Of a stretch of 64,000 nt of DNA, positions 47,571 to 58,145 are shown piece by piece. The notes under the pieces were generated by a model. It saw only the letters and a list, made by a program, of their open reading frames with translations, searched no databases and was not told the DNA's origin. Each line of letters opens with the position of its first letter. Positions within the stretch are counted from its first letter, which is position 1. The translations under genes and the position numbers were made by a program. Origin of the DNA: Glaciecola sp. HTCC2999 (lineage in GTDB: Bacteria > Pseudomonadota > Gammaproteobacteria > Enterobacterales > Alteromonadaceae); NCBI GenBank assembly GCA_949498985.1, contig CATECQ010000007.1:1-64000 (forward strand), written 5' to 3'.

Positions 47571-48839
47571 TTGAACAATATTGAATATGATAAGCGCCAT
47601 TTATGGCATCCATATACTTCAGCGACCCACCCTTTACCTTGTTATGAAGTGAAAGGTGCCAAAGGTGTTGAACTCACATTAGCAGATGACACCATCTTAA
47701 TCGATGGTATGTCGTCTTGGTGGGCAGCGATACATGGTTATAATCACCCACATATCAATGCCGCAGCGAAAAACCAAATTGATGCTTTTTCACATGTCAT
47801 GTTTGGCGGTATCACTCATGAACCGGCGATTAAACTGACCAAACAATTATTAGCGATGGTGCCAAATGGATTAAATCGCGTTTTCTTAGCTGATTCAGGT
47901 TCTGTATCTGTTGAAGTCGCCATTAAAATGGCATTGCAATATTTCGCCTGCCAAGGCCAGCCCAACAAACATAAAATTATCACTCCACGCAATGGCTACC
48001 ATGGTGACACATTTGCAGCGATGTCGGTATGCGATCCTATTAATGGTATGCATTCACTATTTAAAAATGTGTTAGCAGAGCAAATATTTGCCCCGGCTCC
48101 ACAAACATGTTTTGATCAAACTTGGAATGAGGATGATATTGCACCATTAGAAGAGCTCATTGCACAACATCATAATGAGTTGGCGGCACTTATTCTCGAA
48201 CCCATCGTCCAAGGTGCAGGCGGGATGCGTATGTATCATCCAATGTATTTAAAACGTGCACGTCATTTATGTGATCAATATAATATTTTATTGATCGCTG
48301 ATGAAATTGCGACAGGTTTTGGCCGGACAGGTAAATTATTTGCCTGTGAACATGCTAGCATTTCGCCCGACATCATTTGCTTAGGCAAAGCACTGACCGG
48401 TGGTTATATGACAATGGCTGCGACGATTTGCACCGAAGATGTGGCCATGGGAATTTGTCAAAGCGCCCCAGGTGTGTTTATGCATGGTCCTACTTATATG
48501 GCAAATCCACTAGCTTGTGCGGTTGCCTCAGCTAGTTTAGAGTTAATTGCTACTGGTGAATGGGAATCTCAAGTTGCTAATATCGAACAATGGCTGCAAC
48601 AATATATGACACCATGTGCTGATTTAGAAGCTGTTGCGGACGTACGTATTTTAGGTGCTATTGGCGTAGTAGAAACAAAAGTGTCGGTGGATGTTGCAAG
48701 TATCCAAGCGAAATTTGTCAACAGTGGCGTCTGGATCCGCCCATTCGGCAAGCTCGTCTATGTCATGCCTCCCTTTATCAGTACGCAAGCGCATATCAAG
48801 CAGTTATGCACCGCGATTTACAGTGCATTAGCAGAATAA
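47571..48839 (+). CDS. bioA: Adenosylmethionine-8-amino-7-oxononanoate aminotransferase
   Basis: 422 residues from a TTG start that gives the conserved N-terminus DKRHLWHPYTS; there is no better ATG and only a weak ribosome site, and the start lies 11 bases beyond the BirA operator. A class III aminotransferase with PLP lysine in CLGKALTGG and DEIATGFGRTGKLFA. It converts KAPA to diaminopelargonate with SAM as amino donor. Confidence 0.95.
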   Translation: MNNIEYDKRHLWHPYTSATHPLPCYEVKGAKGVELTLADDTILIDGMSSWWAAIHGYNHPHINAAAKNQIDAFSHVMFGGITHEPAIKLTKQLLAMVPNGLNRVFLADSGSVSVEVAIKMALQYFACQGQPNKHKIITPRNGYHGDTFAAMSVCDPINGMHSLFKNVLAEQIFAPAPQTCFDQTWNEDDIAPLEELIAQHHNELAALILEPIVQGAGGMRMYHPMYLKRARHLCDQYNILLIADEIATGFGRTGKLFACEHASISPDIICLGKALTGGYMTMAATICTEDVAMGICQSAPGVFMHGPTYMANPLACAVASASLELIATGEWESQVANIEQWLQQYMTPCADLEAVADVRILGAIGVVETKVSVDVASIQAKFVNSGVWIRPFGKLVYVMPPFISTQAHIKQLCTAIYSALAE

Positions 48840-48963
48840 AGTCTAAATCGTTTAGAAAACAACCGTAAAGTCACATTTACCCCCTATTTCATGTGGAGAA
48901 AAAGCTGAATTTAAGTATAATTTGGTTTTTTATCCACTTACCAACTATTTAATGGAGTTTCCC

Positions 48964-50361
48964 ATGGCGCATGCCTCAGTTGTCGACGTGTTAAACGGTG
49001 CGTTTGAAGTCGCCCAAACCGTCACGGTAAAAGGATGGGTACGAACCCGTCGTGATTCAAAAGCAGGCTTATCATTTATTGCATTGCATGATGGTAGTTG
49101 TTTTGATCCAGTGCAAATCATTGCACTTAATACCCTAGACAATTATGCGCAAATCACTTCGTTAACGGCAGGTTGTTCATTGTCAGTGACTGGCGTAGTT
49201 AAGGCATCTGAAGGCCAGGGTCAAGCACTAGAAATTGAAGCAACAAGCGTTACTGTTGTAGGTATGGTGGAAAATCCAGATACTTATCCAATGGCTGCGA
49301 AACGTCATAGTATTGAATACTTACGTGAACATGCACATCTTCGCCCTCGTACCAACGTGATTGGCGCAGTCACCCGAATTCGTAACTGCTTATCGCAAGC
49401 GGTACATCGGTTTTTCCATGAACAAGGTTATTTTTGGATCTCTACCCCCATTTTAACTGGCTCAGATACTGAAGGTGCCGGTGAAATGTTCCGCGTCTCG
49501 ACGTTAGACATGACAAATTTACCCATGAATGACCAAAACCAAATTGATTATGGTCAGGACTTCTTTGGTAAAGAAACGTTTTTAACCGTTTCGGGTCAAT
49601 TGAACGTGGAAACATATTGTACAGCGATGTCTAAGGTCTATACGTTTGGTCCGACGTTCCGAGCAGAAAATTCAAACACGTCCCGCCATTTAGCGGAATT
49701 TTGGATGATTGAGCCGGAAGTCGCATTCGCTGATCTTGCTACTGTTGCTCAATTAGCAGAAGACCTACTCAAGTATGTATTTAAAGCGGTATTAGAAGAG
49801 CGTGCAGATGATATGGCGTTTTTCGCACAGCGGATCAACAAAGACGCAATTAGCCGTTTAGAACAAGTCATTAATTCTGATTTTGTGCGCATGGATTACA
49901 CCGATGCGATTGAGATTTTACAACAATCAGGCAAGCAGTTTGAATTCCCTGTGGAATGGGGAGTAGATTTATCTTCTGAACATGAACGTTATCTAGCAGA
50001 AGAGCACATTGGCGCGCCAATCATCATGCAAAACTATCCAAAAGATATAAAAGCGTTCTACATGCGTATTAACGATGATGGCAAAACAGTCGCAGCGATG
50101 GATGTATTAGCGCCGGGTATTGGTGAAATCATTGGGGGTTCACAACGAGAAGAACGCCTTGATGTCTTTGATGCACGCTTAGCTGAAATGAATCTCGATC
50201 CTGAAGATTATGGTTGGTATCGTGACTTACGTCGTTATGGCACAGTGCCACATTCAGGTTTTGGTTTAGGCTTTGAACGCTTAGTTGCTTATGTGACAGG
50301 CATGCAAAACGTCCGTGATGTTATTCCATTTCCACGTACACCAGGAAGCGCACCTTACTAA
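48964..50361 (+). CDS. asnS: Asparaginyl-tRNA synthetase
   Basis: 465 residues from the ATG at 48964, which has TGGAG upstream and gives the family's usual length; the frame extends 14 codons further upstream. An N-terminal OB-fold anticodon domain ([19 protein letters not shown]) is followed by the class II catalytic core, with [21 protein letters not shown] (motif 2, in part) and [15 protein letters not shown] (motif 3). A possible -10 TATAAT lies at 48916-48921. Confidence 0.97.
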   Translation: MAHASVVDVLNGAFEVAQTVTVKGWVRTRRDSKAGLSFIALHDGSCFDPVQIIALNTLDNYAQITSLTAGCSLSVTGVVKASEGQGQALEIEATSVTVVGMVENPDTYPMAAKRHSIEYLREHAHLRPRTNVIGAVTRIRNCLSQAVHRFFHEQGYFWISTPILTGSDTEGAGEMFRVSTLDMTNLPMNDQNQIDYGQDFFGKETFLTVSGQLNVETYCTAMSKVYTFGPTFRAENSNTSRHLAEFWMIEPEVAFADLATVAQLAEDLLKYVFKAVLEERADDMAFFAQRINKDAISRLEQVINSDFVRMDYTDAIEILQQSGKQFEFPVEWGVDLSSEHERYLAEEHIGAPIIMQNYPKDIKAFYMRINDDGKTVAAMDVLAPGIGEIIGGSQREERLDVFDARLAEMNLDPEDYGWYRDLRRYGTVPHSGFGLGFERLVAYVTGMQNVRDVIPFPRTPGSAPY

Positions 50362-50384
50362 GCTAATCGTCATTTTTGTCAGAT

Positions 50385-50418
50385 AAAATCACACTCTTAA
50401 TCGGTGTGATTTTTTTTG
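50385..50418 (+). terminator. Intrinsic terminator after asnS
   Basis: AATCACAC (50387-50394) pairs with GTGTGATT (50404-50411) around a short loop and runs into eight T residues. It lies 24 bases after the asnS stop and separates asnS from the efflux operon. Confidence 0.9.
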
Positions 50419-50519
50419 TCTAGATGAATGCTTACAACTCGTTACATTTCGCTACAGAACTGTACATTTAGCTCAGATATTATCACAGCATATAAATAGA
50501 TATTTCCCAAGGTAAATAC

Positions 50520-51707
50520 ATGAATAGCACATTTAAAAAAACCGGTTTAGCCCTGATAATTCTAGCCGCAGGTATCGGTGGGATGGCAATGATTAAAGCC
50601 TCGGCCGATGAGAAGGCAGAAAAAGAGGAAATTGATACACGCCCGACAGTAAGTGTGCAAAACGCTGAAAAGATCGATCACAATGTGATACTCACATCCA
50701 ATGGTGAAGTTCGCCCGGCAGAGTCGACGGCGATTTCAGCACAAGTGTCTGGTGAGGTATTATCTTGGCATCCTAATTTTGTGGAAGGAGGGTTAGTGAA
50801 ACGTGGTGATGTGCTGTTCACCATTGAAGCTGACCAATACGAAGCAGCAGTACTTCAAGCTGAATCAGAAGTCTCTCGCGCCCAAGCTACGTTAATTGAA
50901 GAGCAAGCTCGCGCTGATGTAGCCAAACGCGAAGCCATCAACCTACCTGCAACGAAAGTGACCGATTTATATTTACGTAAACCTCAGCTACTAAGTGCAC
51001 AAGCCGGATTAAAATCAGCCCAATCACGTTTAAAAATAGCGCAACGTGATTTAGATAATACTCAAGTCACAGCCCCTTATGACGCCCTTATTATTAGTCG
51101 TGATATTGGTGTGGGTCAATTTGTTAATAAAGGAGTGCAAGTTGCCCGCTTACATAATATTGAACGTGCTGAAGTTGTCTTTCCTATCGCAGGATTTGAT
51201 GCGCCTTTCTTACCTGAAACCATTCTCAATACGCCAGTCACAGTTATCTCGCGAGGGCTGAACAAAACTCAGCGCCAAGGCATCATTGCGCGAGACACAG
51301 GCAGAGTTGATCAAGCCACTCGTATGACACATCTAGTCGTCGAAATTCAAGACCCTTACAGCCTCACCACCGATGCCCCAAAAATCAAATTTGGGACCTA
51401 TGTAGAAGTGGCTTTCAATGGTCAAACAATCAATAGTGTCTTTAAAGTACCTCAATCCCTAGTGACCAAGCGTGCTATTTGGGTATTAGATGACAATAAT
51501 CAAATGGTCTCTAAACCGGTTAATGTCGTTCGTGAAGAAGGGGTTTATTTTTATATTGACCAAGGCATTACCCGTAATGATCGTATCGTCATGACTTTAC
51601 CTGAATACCCGCAAAACGGCATGGAAGTGAAAATTATCGGTGAAGCAACACCGCCGGTTACCCATACCAAGCAAGCTGACAATAACCCGTCAGCTAACGC
51701 TCAGTAA
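50520..51707 (+). CDS. RND efflux periplasmic adaptor (membrane fusion protein)
   Basis: 395 residues. An N-terminal membrane anchor or signal (about 8-27), a lipoyl/barrel-sandwich domain (ISAQVSGEVLSWHPNFVEGG), a helical hairpin (about 115-190) and beta-barrel domains (TVISRGLNKTQRQGI). It bridges the RND pump encoded next to an outer-membrane channel; no TolC-type gene is present here. Fifteen bases separate it from the pump gene. Confidence 0.92.
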   Translation: MNSTFKKTGLALIILAAGIGGMAMIKASADEKAEKEEIDTRPTVSVQNAEKIDHNVILTSNGEVRPAESTAISAQVSGEVLSWHPNFVEGGLVKRGDVLFTIEADQYEAAVLQAESEVSRAQATLIEEQARADVAKREAINLPATKVTDLYLRKPQLLSAQAGLKSAQSRLKIAQRDLDNTQVTAPYDALIISRDIGVGQFVNKGVQVARLHNIERAEVVFPIAGFDAPFLPETILNTPVTVISRGLNKTQRQGIIARDTGRVDQATRMTHLVVEIQDPYSLTTDAPKIKFGTYVEVAFNGQTINSVFKVPQSLVTKRAIWVLDDNNQMVSKPVNVVREEGVYFYIDQGITRNDRIVMTLPEYPQNGMEVKIIGEATPPVTHTKQADNNPSANAQ

Positions 51708-51722
51708 TAAGGAAACACTGCC

Positions 51723-54700
51723 ATGAGTAATATTATTAGAGATGACAAGAATGAATTGATTGATGCTGATGTTGATGTCAACAAAACAGAAACAGGGTTA
51801 ATTGCTTGGTTTGCTAATAATCCAGTCGCGTCTAATCTGTTGATGGGTTTTATCATCATCATGGGCTTGATCAGTTATAACTCTATCCAACGTCAAATGT
51901 TTCCCAATGTAGAAATTAATTTTATTAATGTACAAGCCTCATATCCGGGAGCAGCTCCACGTGAAATTGAAGAGAGCATTCTGATAAAAATCGAAGAAAG
52001 TCTTAAAGACATTACTGAAATCAAAGAAAGTGTCTCGCGTTCGTTTCGCAATGGCGGCCGGATTAGTTTGCGCATCCATCAAGGTGAAGATCTGGCGACT
52101 GTATTAGATAAAGTAAAGCAGCGTGTCGACAGTATCGGTACCTTCCCTGCTGATATGGAGCCTATTCAAGTCACCCAAGCAGAGTTTCAACAAGATGTAC
52201 TTGAGATGTCTCTGGTTGGTGATGTCCCCCTCGAACAGCTAAAACCCATTGCTGAACAAATCGAAACAGAATTACTCCAACTCAATAATGTCTCCTTAGC
52301 CAATGCTTCAAGCCCCAGTGATGAAATTGCCATTGAAGTGCAACCTGAGACATTAAAACAATATAATCTCACTATTAATGATATTACAGCTGCAATACGC
52401 CGCTACTCAGCCAATTTCTCGGCAGGACAATTGAGAACTGACGCAGGTATTATTGCTGTCCGAGTCGAGAATCAGTTATACAATGGTGAAGAATTTCGCA
52501 ATATACCCGTGGTGATAGGTGCCAATGGCGGGCGCGTGCTGCTGCATGAAGTGGCAAATATTAAAGATGGATTTACCGAAGGTGAACGCTATTTTAAGTA
52601 TTCAGGTCAAAACGCCATTTTCATGAATGTTAAAGCCACTAAATCACAAGATACAATTCCGGTAGCTGAATCAGTTAAAGCTTATATTGCAGAGAAAAAC
52701 AAAACCTTACCACAAGGGTTAGAGCTCAAAGTCTTAGTGGATATGACTTACTACCTCAATGCCCGTTTAGATATGATGTTGGGTAACTTATTTCAAGGTG
52801 CCATTCTGGTTGCCTTAATGTTAACCCTATTTTTACGGTTTAAACTAGCACTGTGGGTGATGGTGGGACTCCCTGTTTGTTTCTTAGGGGCAATGATGAT
52901 GATGCCTGTGTTTGGTGTCACTATTAATATCTTATCTTTATTTGCCTTTATTATGGTGTTGGGGATCGTGGTTGATGATGCGATTGTTATTGGCGAATCC
53001 TCTTATAGTGAGGTCGAAAAATACGGTGGCGGTGTCAATAATGTTGTGCGCGGCGCCAAACGTGTGGCTACCCCGGCTACTTTTGGTGTGTTGACGACGA
53101 TTGCAGTATTTGCTCCCTTTACCCAGTCCAGTGGATTTGAAGGTTCTTTCTTTTTTAATATCTCCATGGTAGTGATTTTATGCTTAATTTTTTCATTAAT
53201 AGAATCTAAATTAATTCTTCCATCACACATTGCGAGCATTAATTTCAAACCACTTAAACCAGGCTCATTTCGTGAACGCTTCAACAAGGCTTTCTTTGGG
53301 TTTGTGAATGGAAAATACCGTCGTTTTGTTGCTCGCTGTGTCGAATATCGCTGGGCAGTATTTATGTTTTTTATTGCTATGTTATTGGTGAGTATCGGGT
53401 TAATTCAAGCAAACTATGTGCGCATGGTACCCAACCCCAAAGTCCCACATGATTTCCCTTCTGTCAGCATTGAAATGAGTGAAACGGTGTCCGACATAAC
53501 CACAATTGATGCGTTAAAAACCGTTGAGAAAATCATCTTAGATGTGGAACAAGAGACGATTGATGAATATGGCTCAGGTATGATCCGGGACATTTTAGCC
53601 TTTAACCGAGGTCGCACAGAATCTCGTATTGTGGTGCCATTAGTAGACGAAGAGTTACGACATTATGATACGTTCGAACTTGCGCGTCGATGGCGAGAAA
53701 GGATCCCTGAAATTGCTGGCATGAAATCATTTTCTATCCAAGATGATGTAAATGGTGGTAATGACGGCGGTGAATTTGGCTATATGATTTTTGGTTCTGA
53801 TATCGACACGCTTAATGCCGCTGGTCGTTATCTTATATCACTTCTACAACAAGAAAATGGCCTCTTTGATATCAGCTCAACCATTGACCCTGCCAGTAAA
53901 GAAATTCGCATGGCACTGCTGCCAGTCGCCGATGATTTAGGATTAGATATCTCAAATATTGCGCGCCAGGTCGGTTTAAGTTTCTATGGCGGAGAAGCCC
54001 AACGAGTGATTCGGGATGGCGAGGAAGTGAAAGTCATGGTGCGTTACCCTCAGCTGACCCGTGAGCGCTTTGCAGATTTAAAATATACTATGATTAAAAC
54101 CCCTAAGGGCCAAGAAGTCATGCTTGGGGATGTTGTAGAGTTATATGAAGAACCTGGAATTTCATACATACGCCGTGAAGAAGGTTATCGCACCGTGTAT
54201 GTCTGGGGTGCAATTGACGAGGAAGTAGTTGAGCCGGATGCAGTGGTTGAGCAAATCAAAGAGAACTTACTGCCGCAAATGAAAGAAGCGTTTCCTGATG
54301 TAAAAACTCAACTGGGCGGAACGATTGAAGAACAACAAGCTCAACAAGACGAACAAATCATGTTCTTCTATGCCGGTATGATCATGGTGTTTATTCTTTT
54401 AGCCGTGCCATTGAAAAGTTATGGGCAACCATTAATCATTATGTCCGTCATCCCCTTTAGTCTAACAGGTGCCATCTGGGGACACTTCTTTATGGGAATT
54501 GATTTATCCATGATGTCTACGTTTGGTCTAATCGCAGCTGCGGGGGTGGTCATTAATGATTCCCTAGTCATGACGGATTTTATCAATCAGCGGATCAAAC
54601 AAGGTTATGACGTTAAACAAGCTGTATTGGAGGCTGGCTGTGCCCGTTTTAGAGCCATCACCCTGACTTCAATCACCACATTTGCGGGCGTATTACCGAT

Positions 54701-54911
54701 TATGTTTGAAACCAGTCTGCAGGCCTCATTCGTCATACCAATGGCGGTAGCATTAGGTTTTGCAGTCTTATACGCTACATTAGTGACATTAGTATTAGTG
54801 CCTTGCTTATATATTATTTTATTAGACCTTGCCTCCCCTTTTAATTGGATAAAGAAAAAGGTCGTGGGTCTATTAGGTGTTAAAGTCCCTGTAAACGACG
54901 TACAATCATAA
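51723..54911 (+). CDS. RND-family efflux transporter (AcrB/MexB-type)
   Basis: 1062 residues, normal length, with twelve membrane helices in two repeats separated by large periplasmic loops. The proton-relay acidic pair is in GIVVDDAIVIGES of helix 4; FADLKYTMIKTPKGQEV and VPLKSYGQPLIIMSVIPFS are further family marks. It belongs to the hydrophobe/amphiphile efflux group; the substrate is unknown. Forms a tripartite pump with the adaptor encoded upstream. Confidence 0.94.
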   Translation: MSNIIRDDKNELIDADVDVNKTETGLIAWFANNPVASNLLMGFIIIMGLISYNSIQRQMFPNVEINFINVQASYPGAAPREIEESILIKIEESLKDITEIKESVSRSFRNGGRISLRIHQGEDLATVLDKVKQRVDSIGTFPADMEPIQVTQAEFQQDVLEMSLVGDVPLEQLKPIAEQIETELLQLNNVSLANASSPSDEIAIEVQPETLKQYNLTINDITAAIRRYSANFSAGQLRTDAGIIAVRVENQLYNGEEFRNIPVVIGANGGRVLLHEVANIKDGFTEGERYFKYSGQNAIFMNVKATKSQDTIPVAESVKAYIAEKNKTLPQGLELKVLVDMTYYLNARLDMMLGNLFQGAILVALMLTLFLRFKLALWVMVGLPVCFLGAMMMMPVFGVTINILSLFAFIMVLGIVVDDAIVIGESSYSEVEKYGGGVNNVVRGAKRVATPATFGVLTTIAVFAPFTQSSGFEGSFFFNISMVVILCLIFSLIESKLILPSHIASINFKPLKPGSFRERFNKAFFGFVNGKYRRFVARCVEYRWAVFMFFIAMLLVSIGLIQANYVRMVPNPKVPHDFPSVSIEMSETVSDITTIDALKTVEKIILDVEQETIDEYGSGMIRDILAFNRGRTESRIVVPLVDEELRHYDTFELARRWRERIPEIAGMKSFSIQDDVNGGNDGGEFGYMIFGSDIDTLNAAGRYLISLLQQENGLFDISSTIDPASKEIRMALLPVADDLGLDISNIARQVGLSFYGGEAQRVIRDGEEVKVMVRYPQLTRERFADLKYTMIKTPKGQEVMLGDVVELYEEPGISYIRREEGYRTVYVWGAIDEEVVEPDAVVEQIKENLLPQMKEAFPDVKTQLGGTIEEQQAQQDEQIMFFYAGMIMVFILLAVPLKSYGQPLIIMSVIPFSLTGAIWGHFFMGIDLSMMSTFGLIAAAGVVINDSLVMTDFINQRIKQGYDVKQAVLEAGCARFRAITLTSITTFAGVLPIMFETSLQASFVIPMAVALGFAVLYATLVTLVLVPCLYIILLDLASPFNWIKKKVVGLLGVKVPVNDVQS

Positions 54912-54933
54912 CTTTATTACGGATTATTGTTTA

Positions 54934-55938
54934 ATGAAACTGACTCCTCCATATGCTGTTTTTTTAGGTGATGCGACCGATAGATTAAGCTTAAAAATGG
55001 CTAACAGCATCGCTGCATGGCGCAAAGAGCAATGCATTGGTGAAATCACATTGCCAGATTGTACTGTGACCACAGGCTTACCTCAATTAAGCGTGGAACA
55101 AGCAGCTGAATTAGGTGCCAAAACCTTCGTACTGGGCTTTAATAATGCGGGGGGTCATATTGATGCTAAATATTTACCCGATATTAAATTAGCGATACAG
55201 CAAGGGTTGCATATTGTTAATGGTTTACATGATAAATTAACGGATATTCCAGAATTAGTGTCATTGGCTACACAATATCAGGTTGACTTGATTGATATTA
55301 GGCACCCAACATCACGTTTTAAAACCGCGAGTGGTGAAAACCGAACCGGTAAGCGTCTATTAACGGTGGGGACAGATTGTTCTGTTGGCAAAATGTACAC
55401 CACGCTTGCAATTCATGAAGCACTACAAGCGCAAAAAATAAATTCGACGTTTAGAGCGACAGGCCAATGTGGCATCTTAATCGCAGGAGAAGGTGTCGCT
55501 GTGGACTGTGTTGTTTCTGATTTTATATCGGGAGCGGTAGAGGCACTAACACCGGATAACGAAGATGATCACTGGGATGTGATTGAAGGACAAGGTTCAT
55601 TATTTCAACCCGCATATGCAGGAGTGACATTAGGCTTGATTCATGGAGCACAGCCTGACGCATTAGTGTTATGCCACATCTTAGAGCGTGAAAAAATGCG
55701 GGGCATGCCAAGTTATACGCTGCCCGATATCAATGAAGCGATTGAGTTAAACTTAACCCATGCTCGATTAACCAATCCACGCTGTCAAATGGTGGGGATC
55801 AGTGTAAATACAATGGCAGTAGATGAAAAAACAGCGAAAGAAGTGTGTTTACAGATCTCACAACAAACCGGACTTCCTTGCCAAGACCCCATTCGACATG
55901 GGGTAAAAGACATCATCCAGCAAATGATGACGCATTAA
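54934..55938 (+). CDS. dgcN: DUF1611 protein, DgcN-like N-acyltransferase
   Basis: 334 residues with the DUF1611 layout: N-terminal domain (AVFLGDATDRLSLKMANSIA) and a C-terminal P-loop-like domain (VGTDCSVGKMYTTLAI, RATGQCGILIAGEGVAVD, IEGQGSLFQPAYAG). In marine Pseudoalteromonas the family member DgcN acts with DgcA in D-glutamate use; here no dgcA neighbour is visible in the window, so the assignment is by family only. It starts 22 bases after the RND pump gene and could be cotranscribed. Confidence 0.75.
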   Translation: MKLTPPYAVFLGDATDRLSLKMANSIAAWRKEQCIGEITLPDCTVTTGLPQLSVEQAAELGAKTFVLGFNNAGGHIDAKYLPDIKLAIQQGLHIVNGLHDKLTDIPELVSLATQYQVDLIDIRHPTSRFKTASGENRTGKRLLTVGTDCSVGKMYTTLAIHEALQAQKINSTFRATGQCGILIAGEGVAVDCVVSDFISGAVEALTPDNEDDHWDVIEGQGSLFQPAYAGVTLGLIHGAQPDALVLCHILEREKMRGMPSYTLPDINEAIELNLTHARLTNPRCQMVGISVNTMAVDEKTAKEVCLQISQQTGLPCQDPIRHGVKDIIQQMMTH

Positions 55939-55959
55939 TTCACTTAAATTACGTAAAAA

Positions 55960-56610
55960 TTATAGTTGTGCAGGATCAATTAGCCCATATTTAATGGCAA
56001 ACCGGGTTAATTCGAATCCTGTACTGACACCAAATTTATTCAGAATATTACGGCGATGAACATGCGCAGTTTTTACCGCAATATCAAGGGATTTTGCGAC
56101 ATTCTTTACTTCATCCCCTAAAGCTAACAAAATAAAAATCTCTTTTTCTCTATCCGTTAATCCTTGATATAAAACCAATTCTTCAGTTTGAGTCTCTAAA
56201 CTATCACTAATTTGCGGACTGTAAAAAGTGTGACCGTTGACGACTTCATTCACAGCCATCAGTAATAAATCACCCGCATCTCTTTTGGATAAATACGCTT
56301 TTACCCCCAGTTCTTTGGCAGTTGCAACATAATGGGGACTTTCATACATACTCAAGACAATAGCATTCACCGATAAACCTGATGCTTTTAACGAGGATAA
56401 ACAATCTAAACCATTCATACCTGGCAGAGAAATATCAGTGATGAGCAAGACGTCATTCGTGATAAGGTCACTTTCAAGGGCTGTCTCAGCATCTTGAAAA
56501 GTACCAATTATCTGTAAATGAGGTTCAGATGCAATGAGCTGTGCCATGGCATTCAATACCAATTCATGGTCATCAATCAAAACAATGTTGACAGTATTTA
56601 AATCAGACAT
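55960..56610 (-). CDS. NarL/FixJ-type response regulator
   Basis: 216 residues. Receiver domain with acidic LIDDHE and phospho-acceptor D59 (LITDISLPG), lysine in YLSKRDA, then a LuxR-type helix-turn-helix (LTDREKEIFILLALGDEVKNVAKSLD region, residues ~150-210). Such regulators pair with HisKA_3 kinases; the only one in the window is the MASE1 kinase at 61,632, about 5 kb away. Single gene, convergent with the DgcN-like gene. Confidence 0.93.
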   Translation of the reverse strand: MSDLNTVNIVLIDDHELVLNAMAQLIASEPHLQIIGTFQDAETALESDLITNDVLLITDISLPGMNGLDCLSSLKASGLSVNAIVLSMYESPHYVATAKELGVKAYLSKRDAGDLLLMAVNEVVNGHTFYSPQISDSLETQTEELVLYQGLTDREKEIFILLALGDEVKNVAKSLDIAVKTAHVHRRNILNKFGVSTGFELTRFAIKYGLIDPAQL

Positions 56611-56715
56611 AATTCTCTTTTTTTATACATATTATATTTTATTATGAAATTATTATAGCTTTAGAATATACTAAAAATTCAAGAGAAAGTATCAGTTAAA
56701 GTGAGAGAAACCTCA

Positions 56716-57036
56716 ATGAATCAGCGTAAACTGTTTATAAAACACTCACCCATCATAATGGGCCTGGCCAGTATCGTACTTTTATCAGGCTGTACCGTGA
56801 ACGATGTGGGTCACCTTCTCTACAATTCTGCGCTATCGAGTCAAAAATTTCAGTGCGAAGCAGATAACGTGGGCAACAGTATCGAGACATGCAAACGTAA
56901 TATCGATAATGCTGTAAACAGTGCAATTAGTAGCAAAGCATCAGGCACTTCAGATGAGCATGAAGCTCAGGGCTATGAACCCAAAGATTACGTGAACAAG
57001 CAATTACAAAAACGTTCTGACGATACAGATAATTGA
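56716..57036 (+). CDS. Small lipoprotein, function unknown
   Basis: 106 residues from the ATG at 56716 (GAGAGA upstream); an in-frame GTG at 56701 is possible. Signal with lipobox VLLSGC, then a short soluble region with two further cysteines (FQCEAD, ETCKRN) that might pair, and a charged, disordered tail rich in Lys, Asp and Glu. No family recognised. Divergent from the response regulator gene. Confidence 0.75.
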   Translation: MNQRKLFIKHSPIIMGLASIVLLSGCTVNDVGHLLYNSALSSQKFQCEADNVGNSIETCKRNIDNAVNSAISSKASGTSDEHEAQGYEPKDYVNKQLQKRSDDTDN

Positions 57037-57055
57037 CATTAAAGTCATGGCATGT

Positions 57056-57760
57056 TTATCCAAGTAAAACACTTAATGTGATGGCTGTGGTGATACCGTT
57101 GACACATAATGCTAGTGAGGCAAAGCCAGCGGCTTGCTCACTTAACTGCACCGCCTTTGCAGTACCAATCCCATGAGCGATAGTCCCTAGCACTAAACCA
57201 TTTGATTTATCGTCATTGATATTAAGTACGCGATTCAATAGCGGTAAAACCATTACACCTACAATCCCGGTAATGATTACAAACACCGCAGCAAGACCGG
57301 CAATACCACCTAATATATTAGCGGTATCCATCGCAAAAGGGGTAGTGATAGATTTAGTCAACATCGTCATTTGCCAGGTATGCTCTATTTCAAACACACT
57401 CAACACACTAAAGGCAGAAATAGGTGCAAACAACCCTCCAATAAAAATGGGGATGAGTACCTTGAACCCTAAACTTTTTAATACCGCTAACTGATTATAA
57501 ACCGGCAGTGCTAATCCAACAGTGAGTGGGCCGAGTAAATAAGCTAACGGATGCAAGTGCCCCATCACGATATCAACATTTATATTGATCCATTGTGATG
57601 CCAGGAGCATTAGACTCGTGGTAATGATAATTGGGTTGGCGATAATATGCTGATTGCAAAGACGCGCTAGACGCAATGATAATCCATAACAAGCCAGTAA
57701 CAGTACAATCCACATTGCACTGGTGCGAATAACATCCGCACTTTCAATCAAAAGCATCAT
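57056..57760 (-). CDS. lrgB: LrgB/CidB-family membrane protein
   Basis: 234 residues from the ATG at 57760, which overlaps the lrgA stop as ATGA; the frame continues 30 codons upstream inside lrgA without support. About eight membrane helices, with LLGPLTVGLALPVY, TTPFAMDTANILGG and GTIAHGIGTAKAVQLSEQAAGFA as the conserved LrgB segments. LrgAB-type proteins act in murein hydrolase control or export of pyruvate and related acids. Confidence 0.92.
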   Translation of the reverse strand: MMLLIESADVIRTSAMWIVLLLACYGLSLRLARLCNQHIIANPIIITTSLMLLASQWININVDIVMGHLHPLAYLLGPLTVGLALPVYNQLAVLKSLGFKVLIPIFIGGLFAPISAFSVLSVFEIEHTWQMTMLTKSITTPFAMDTANILGGIAGLAAVFVIITGIVGVMVLPLLNRVLNINDDKSNGLVLGTIAHGIGTAKAVQLSEQAAGFASLALCVNGITTAITLSVLLG

Positions 57761-58131
57761 GATGACTTTAACAACCGATGAGTGAGCCACAACACTAATA
57801 TCATACTCAATACAGTAGTTCCGAATAACGCTAATAATAGCGCTAACCAATGCGTCATAACATCATCTTGGAACAACCATACTGCCATGATAGCAGGCAC
57901 AAAAAATAACGACATATGAGATAAATATTGGGGGATAGTTCGACGAATAAATCCTGGGATATGACCTAGTAGGATGAATAGACCCAATAAAATAAACACC
58001 CCGATAATGGTCGCAGGCAAGGGTATAAATTGAGTTAATAACACACCACATTCATATACACCGAGTAAGACACTGACTGCGGCAATATGCTCAAGGCACA
58101 ATATTCCACGAGAAGGTCTACTATCCACCAT
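57757..58131 (-). CDS. lrgA: LrgA/CidA-family holin-like protein
   Basis: 124 residues with four membrane helices and the family segments PLPATIIGVFILL and MSLFFVPAIMAVW. It forms a pair with the translationally coupled lrgB. The start ATG at 58131 lies 14 bases from the nitroreductase stop, so all three genes may share a transcript. Confidence 0.9.
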   Translation of the reverse strand: MVDSRPSRGILCLEHIAAVSVLLGVYECGVLLTQFIPLPATIIGVFILLGLFILLGHIPGFIRRTIPQYLSHMSLFFVPAIMAVWLFQDDVMTHWLALLLALFGTTVLSMILVLWLTHRLLKSS

Positions 58132-58145
58132 GAAAGTATTCCATA

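Noticed and set aside
48843-48855. Short palindrome CTAAATCGTTTAG after bioA as a terminator
   Set aside because: The stem is five AT-rich pairs without a T-run, too weak for an intrinsic terminator.
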